Source: Tethya wilhelma (Eukaryota; Porifera; Demospongiae; Tethyida; Tethyidae). From it: a stretch of 64,000 nt of DNA. A program made the translations under genes and the position numbers. The notes beneath the pieces were generated by a model. It had not been told where the DNA came from. It searched no databases and saw only the letters and a list, made by a program, of their open reading frames with translations. Location: positions 4,232,195-4,296,194 of the forward strand of contig CAXIPT010000003.1 of NCBI GenBank assembly GCA_964030475.1, in the 5' to 3' direction. This document shows, piece after piece, positions 60,660 through 64,000 of the stretch; the stretch's first letter is position 1, and the number at the start of each line of letters is the position of its first letter.

Positions 60660-60955
60660 AATACTTGGGTTCTCTGTAGTTTTAATGAGAAAAGGTTCTT
60701 GGGTTCTCCAGTAGTTTTAATGAGAAAAGGTTCTTGGGTTCTCCACTAGTTTTAGTGGGAAAGGTTCTTGGGTTCTCCACTAGTTTTAGTGGGAAAGGTT
60801 CTTGGGTTCTCCACTAGTTTTAGTGGGAAAGGTTCTTGGGTTCTCCAGTATAGTTATAATGGGAAAGGTTCTTAGGTTCTCCAGTAGTTTTAATGAGAAA
60901 AGGTTCTTGGGTTCTCCAGTAGTTTTAATGAGAAAAGGTTCTTGGGTTCTCCACC
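60660..60955. repeat. About 35-bp minisatellite, array 3
   Basis: About eight to nine further units of the minisatellite of arrays 1 and 2, ending immediately before element unit 3. Confidence 0.88.
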
Positions 60956-60961
60956 AGAGTT

Positions 60962-61805
60962 AAGCCTCGGCACGTGCAAAGCATGTGCAGAGGATTGCGG
61001 TAGTCGTTTCGTCTGTGTGTCTGTCTGTCTGTCTGTTACTAGATTATCTGAAAAATGGCAGCTCTGTGATCCAAACGGAAGGTACTTACGTTCTGAATCG
61101 AAATTATCTAGGTATTTGTTGTGTAGAATCTTACAAAACGCTGTAGTTTCTGAGATTTGAGGCTTTTGTGCTTCTTTGAACGCTTAGCTTCGAAACCACA
61201 CTCATCGATCACGCCCATGTATAGTGTGCGTTATCTAGAATACAGTTGGACACCATCAGATCAGAGCTCTGGATCTGATCAGGATGTGCTTGGTTTAGTT
61301 GGCTTAGCTGCTTGCACAGGTAAGTATTATTAAACTCAATTGATTTTGTAGGTTAAATTTAGTGAGATAATATTTTGTAGAACTATGCATCATAGTTTAC
61401 TTCTTAGTTCAAGTGTGTCAGTGTTTCATCATGTCATGCAGTACATGTGGCCTGAATGGTTCAGGGTAGCTGAATATCAGCTTTAGAGCAGTATAAAAAT
61501 TAGTATAACCGTTCAAGTTTTACCATTCCACTGATTTTCTTACTGAGCCAGATCTATTGGCTCAGAACTAGGCTGACACACGGATCAGGCTTTGTTATGT
61601 GTGACTTACTCAGTGCTGCTTCATCACACTGAGAGTTGTGATGTGGCTGTGACAGTGTCACTGTGCACCTATAAGGTGATTGTTTTTCAAATACATGAAC
61701 TCGTAGTACTCATGTAGCTATGATGCACTCTTACACAGTGTAATTAGCATGCGCTAGCTAGCTAGTTGAATGTGCCGAGGCTTGTGCACCATCGGTGCCT
61801 TCATT
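60962..61805. mobile_element. Tandem element unit 3, most intact
   Basis: Left terminus AAGCCTCGGCAC (60962-60973) and right AGG-containing GTGCCGAGGCTT (61772-61783) are a perfect 12-bp inverted repeat. Each end has an adjacent hairpin (GCACGTGCAAAGCATGTGC; GCACCATCGGTGC). A GTCT microsatellite lies at 61010-61036. About 840 bp, no coding capacity. It ends about 15 bp before the XAB2-like exon. Confidence 0.75.
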
Positions 61806-61820
61806 ATTTGTATCATTCAG

Positions 61821-62049
61821 GAGTGCTGAAGCATCTGCTGAAATGGAGGAGCTAGCCAAAGCCTCTGCTAATCCTGATGAGATCAACCTCGCTGACAGTG
61901 GGGAGGAAAGTGAAGGAGAGGAAGTGGAAGAAGTATCACTGGGTCTAGAGAAGCAGGTCATCCCCTCGGCAGTGTTTGGCAGCATCCCTGAGGAAATGCA
62001 GGGGCAAGTGCTGGGGGCCAAAGAAAGATTTGCAAAGAAAAAGAAATGA
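61821..62049 (+). pseudogene. XAB2: Orphan last exon of an XAB2/SYF1-like splicing factor
   Basis: A CATTCAG acceptor precedes an in-frame exon (phase 2 start, AG|G) of 76 codons. It contains EMEELAKASANPDEINLADS, an acidic run and VIPSAVFGSIPEE, then FAKKKK and a stop. The order SxEELA-NPDEI-L-acidic-QxxPxAVFGS is the C terminus of XAB2 (SYF1), a TPR protein of the spliceosome and transcription-coupled repair. The upstream TPR exons are absent. The preceding CM1 gene exon cannot splice to it in frame (phase 0 versus 2 gives Lys-Glu-Cys-stop). It may be a relocated exon, part of a gene broken by the repeat block, or an assembly join. Confidence 0.65.
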
Positions 62050-63046
62050 TGTTTGAATTATTCATTGACACAATAATTTATAATTATTAGTGCAACACTG
62101 CTCTGACAACTCAATTCGTTACCAATCAGATACGTCCGTAACTGTGGAAGCCCTTTTAATATTAATTAGCTTTGTCAAATTGATTAAGCATATACGTCAT
62201 GTGCAGGTGTGCAGCGCTACGCTGTGTGAGCTATTTAAATAGTCTAGCCGCCCAATTCTTGCTATTATGAACGGTTAACCAAGTTGCTTTGGAACTTGTA
62301 GTTAACATGTCTAGTACAGCTGGTTTCGTAACACCGTGAATTACTATAATGTAGGTGATGCGCACAATACTAAAAACGCCTATCACAATAATGCTAAGTA
62401 GCTAGGCCTTTTTTTTTTACTTACAAAGACAGCTCAAGAACTTACTTCTAATTTTGCCGTTCGTCTAAAGCTTTTTTCCTGAGCTTGGTAGCCTAACTAT
62501 TAAAAGCGATGCCATTGCTGCACAGCTATCCCTGCATCTCAGTACAGCCTGGTTCAGAATATGACGCATTGACGCGTATTAGTACTTTATATTTTGGTGA
62601 CGCAGCCGTGACGCAAAACGTTGAGCGAGCATGAGCTCGAGTCGGTTGACGCAGAATTAGAAAAAGTTTCTACTCAGTAAGTACACGTTCGATACTTTGC
62701 GTTGTCAGTGGTTTGGCAGTCAGAAAAGGCTTCTTTTTACGAATTTTCTTGATAGCCTCACAATTTAGGAACGCTGCTTGATCTTAGTAACTCTATTTTT
62801 TCCAGTCCTTAGGCCCAGGGCCTTGTCTTTGTGCATTCGCACCCGCATCACTGTTTTTAATGCGCCTCCACTTGAAAGCGCGTAGGCGAATTAATACTCT
62901 GACTTCCGGTAGGTGAATGATAATAGAGTCTCTGGGATTTGCTGTCGGGAAAGTTTATTTAGACACGCACGCAGGTAACACCACTGGAGAGCTACTAAGC
63001 TATCGAATTCCTTGCACCTTCCACAACAAGTAAACAAACCACAACC
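62050..63046. other. Intergenic region, 3' of XAB2-like exon and 5' of secreted-protein gene
   Basis: No coding sequence recognised. AT-rich up to about 62500; from 62570 it becomes GC/CpG-richer with several TGACGC and GCGTCA-like motifs (62571-62650), as expected near a promoter. Untranslated first exons may be hidden here. Confidence 0.4.
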
Positions 63047-63950
63047 ATGTGGTATATCATTGCATCAGCATTATTTACACGTGAGTACTGCGCGTTTCCT
63101 GTGCACGCCCGCCCGGCGCCCAGAGTATAATATTATCCATGCATGATGTAGGCGAAACGTACTTTCGCACCTCCTCTGGACAAAGACGATTATAAGGCAC
63201 TTGTTCAGTGGTAAGTTGGCTTGGGATTAAAATGGTTATGAAAATATCAGTGAACCATATCCATACCTAGTGGTTCCAGTATGTTACTATAAGTAGGTTT
63301 TGGGTTGTTTACATTGTGTGATTATAATATGTTACGTGGGATGATTGTCGATTGATTAAAATACAACCAATTTTAATGTAGAATCAAACTGTAATGATGG
63401 GGGTTGTAGTATTTCAAATGCTAACCTGCTAATAGCTCTAGGCTAGCAGTTAATTCAAAACCTTGTTAGGAGTGTTAAAGGCAAGTTTCTTCTGAGGAGA
63501 AGTGCGGCGTTCAGTTACTGGTAGCTGTCGTTTACGACATTCCAGGGATTCCTTATAAAAGAAGATAGTTATACCATATTTGTGACCTGTCAAGGGAAAA
63601 CGTGCCGGTTAGGAAATTATTGTTTTTGGAGTAAAATGCGGTTTTAGTTTAATTCGCGTTTTTGCGCAAAATTTTTTTCTGTACGGATGTGCTGCGCTAC
63701 ATCTCAGCATGCTCCACGCAAAATTTGAGGGTTGGAGCTGCTTTTGTTGCAGAGATATAGACAGCAATGTCAGCCTCATTCATTTTTACTTAGTTGCTAA
63801 CACGGAGGACAGTTACTATGCTGTGCAACAAACCGTAGCGAATATTTATGAGCAAGGCAGCTGCCACTAAAAATGATTTTTTATTTGGTGTTCTTATTGA
63901 CTTATAAGCTGACTAATCTCAAAATTTTGCTACAGCACATGGACAGAAAG
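63047..63950 (+). CDS. Start of a secreted or membrane protein gene (partial, tentative)
   Basis: Exon 63047-63080 encodes MWYIIASALFT, a likely signal-peptide start, and ends at a GTGAGT donor in phase 1. A 15-nt exon, 63936-63950 (acceptor TGCTACAG, donor GTAAGC), fits that phase and adds PHGQK. The window's last bases, CATACAG, look like the next acceptor, so the following exon would begin just outside. The 855-bp intron between holds no other phase-compatible exon that I can see. The family cannot be named from 16 residues. Confidence 0.4.
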
Positions 63951-64000
63951 GTAAGCTAAAGCTTTATATGTGCTTGTCTAATCCAAGCGCTTTCATACAG

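Noticed and set aside
58827..61805. CRISPR-like array from the 35-bp direct repeats
   Set aside because: Eukaryotic locus; repeats are contiguous with no unique spacers, so it is a minisatellite.
58810..62049. CM1 gene and the XAB2-like exon as one fused gene
   Set aside because: Phase 0 donor meets a phase 2 acceptor; direct splicing gives three residues then stop, and XAB2 homology implies a different gene.
63149..63212. Candidate exon between GATGTAG and GTAAGT in the last gene
   Set aside because: In the phase set by the signal-peptide exon it hits a TAA stop; it could at most be a poison exon, for which there is no other support.

Overview
This window is animal nuclear DNA. It holds about 20 genes, most of them split by short GT-AG introns. 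Intergenic gaps are mostly 70-700 bp and transcription direction alternates constantly. The genes are single-copy metazoan orthologues: LZTR1, PIN1, RABL6, DHX40, EDEM3, SRD5A3, DUSP12, DOLPP1, TAF13, SGPL1, PTGES2, a DOK-type adaptor, a Slo2 potassium channel and a sperm-type Na+/H+ exchanger. The compactness, many small introns and sequence divergence suggest a sponge (probably a demosponge) or another early-branching marine invertebrate. That assignment is inference. CT/GA and CA/GT microsatellites are very abundant, mostly inside introns. All exon coordinates were built by eye from reading frames, phase matching and splice consensus; no alignment or transcript data were used.

Region 1 (1-18 kb): the first exon of a small secreted protein (minus); a complete 17-exon SLC9C/sNHE exchanger with exchanger domain, voltage sensor and cyclic-nucleotide-binding domain (plus); a DOK-like PH+PTB adaptor (minus); an unknown protein with a CaaX end (minus); a probable DSN1 kinetochore gene (plus); and an unknown protein with a myristoylation-type N terminus (minus). 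Region 2 (18-27 kb): a 22-exon KCNT/Slo2 channel (plus), convergent with intronless SGPL1. Region 3 (27-41 kb): SGPL1/PTGES2 head to head, LZTR1, PIN1 (163 aa, with a 19-nt microexon), RABL6 (13 exons) and intronless DHX40. Region 4 (41-54 kb): a secreted LRR-Ig protein, EDEM3, SRD5A3, DUSP12 and DOLPP1. SRD5A3 makes dolichol, DOLPP1 recycles dolichyl diphosphate and EDEM3 trims glycans on misfolded glycoproteins, so three genes within about 10 kb serve the N-glycan/dolichol system. Region 5 (54-64 kb): a disordered unknown protein, TAF13, the 5' part of a centrosomin-type (CM1) coiled-coil gene, a 3-kb repeat block, an orphan XAB2-like last exon, and the first exons of a secreted protein that leaves the window.

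Mobile DNA: several miniature inverted-repeat elements have visible target-site duplications (8 bp for one family, 9 bp for two others). Three units in tandem at 58.8-61.8 kb combine short terminal inverted repeats, end hairpins, GTCT-type microsatellites and a roughly 35-bp minisatellite. This layout resembles Helentron-type non-autonomous elements. The block separates a 3'-truncated centrosomin-like gene from an XAB2 terminal exon with no upstream exons. A second window-wide pattern is that microsatellites sit directly at splice sites with consistent sense-strand composition: mainly CT/CA before acceptors and GT/GA after donors.
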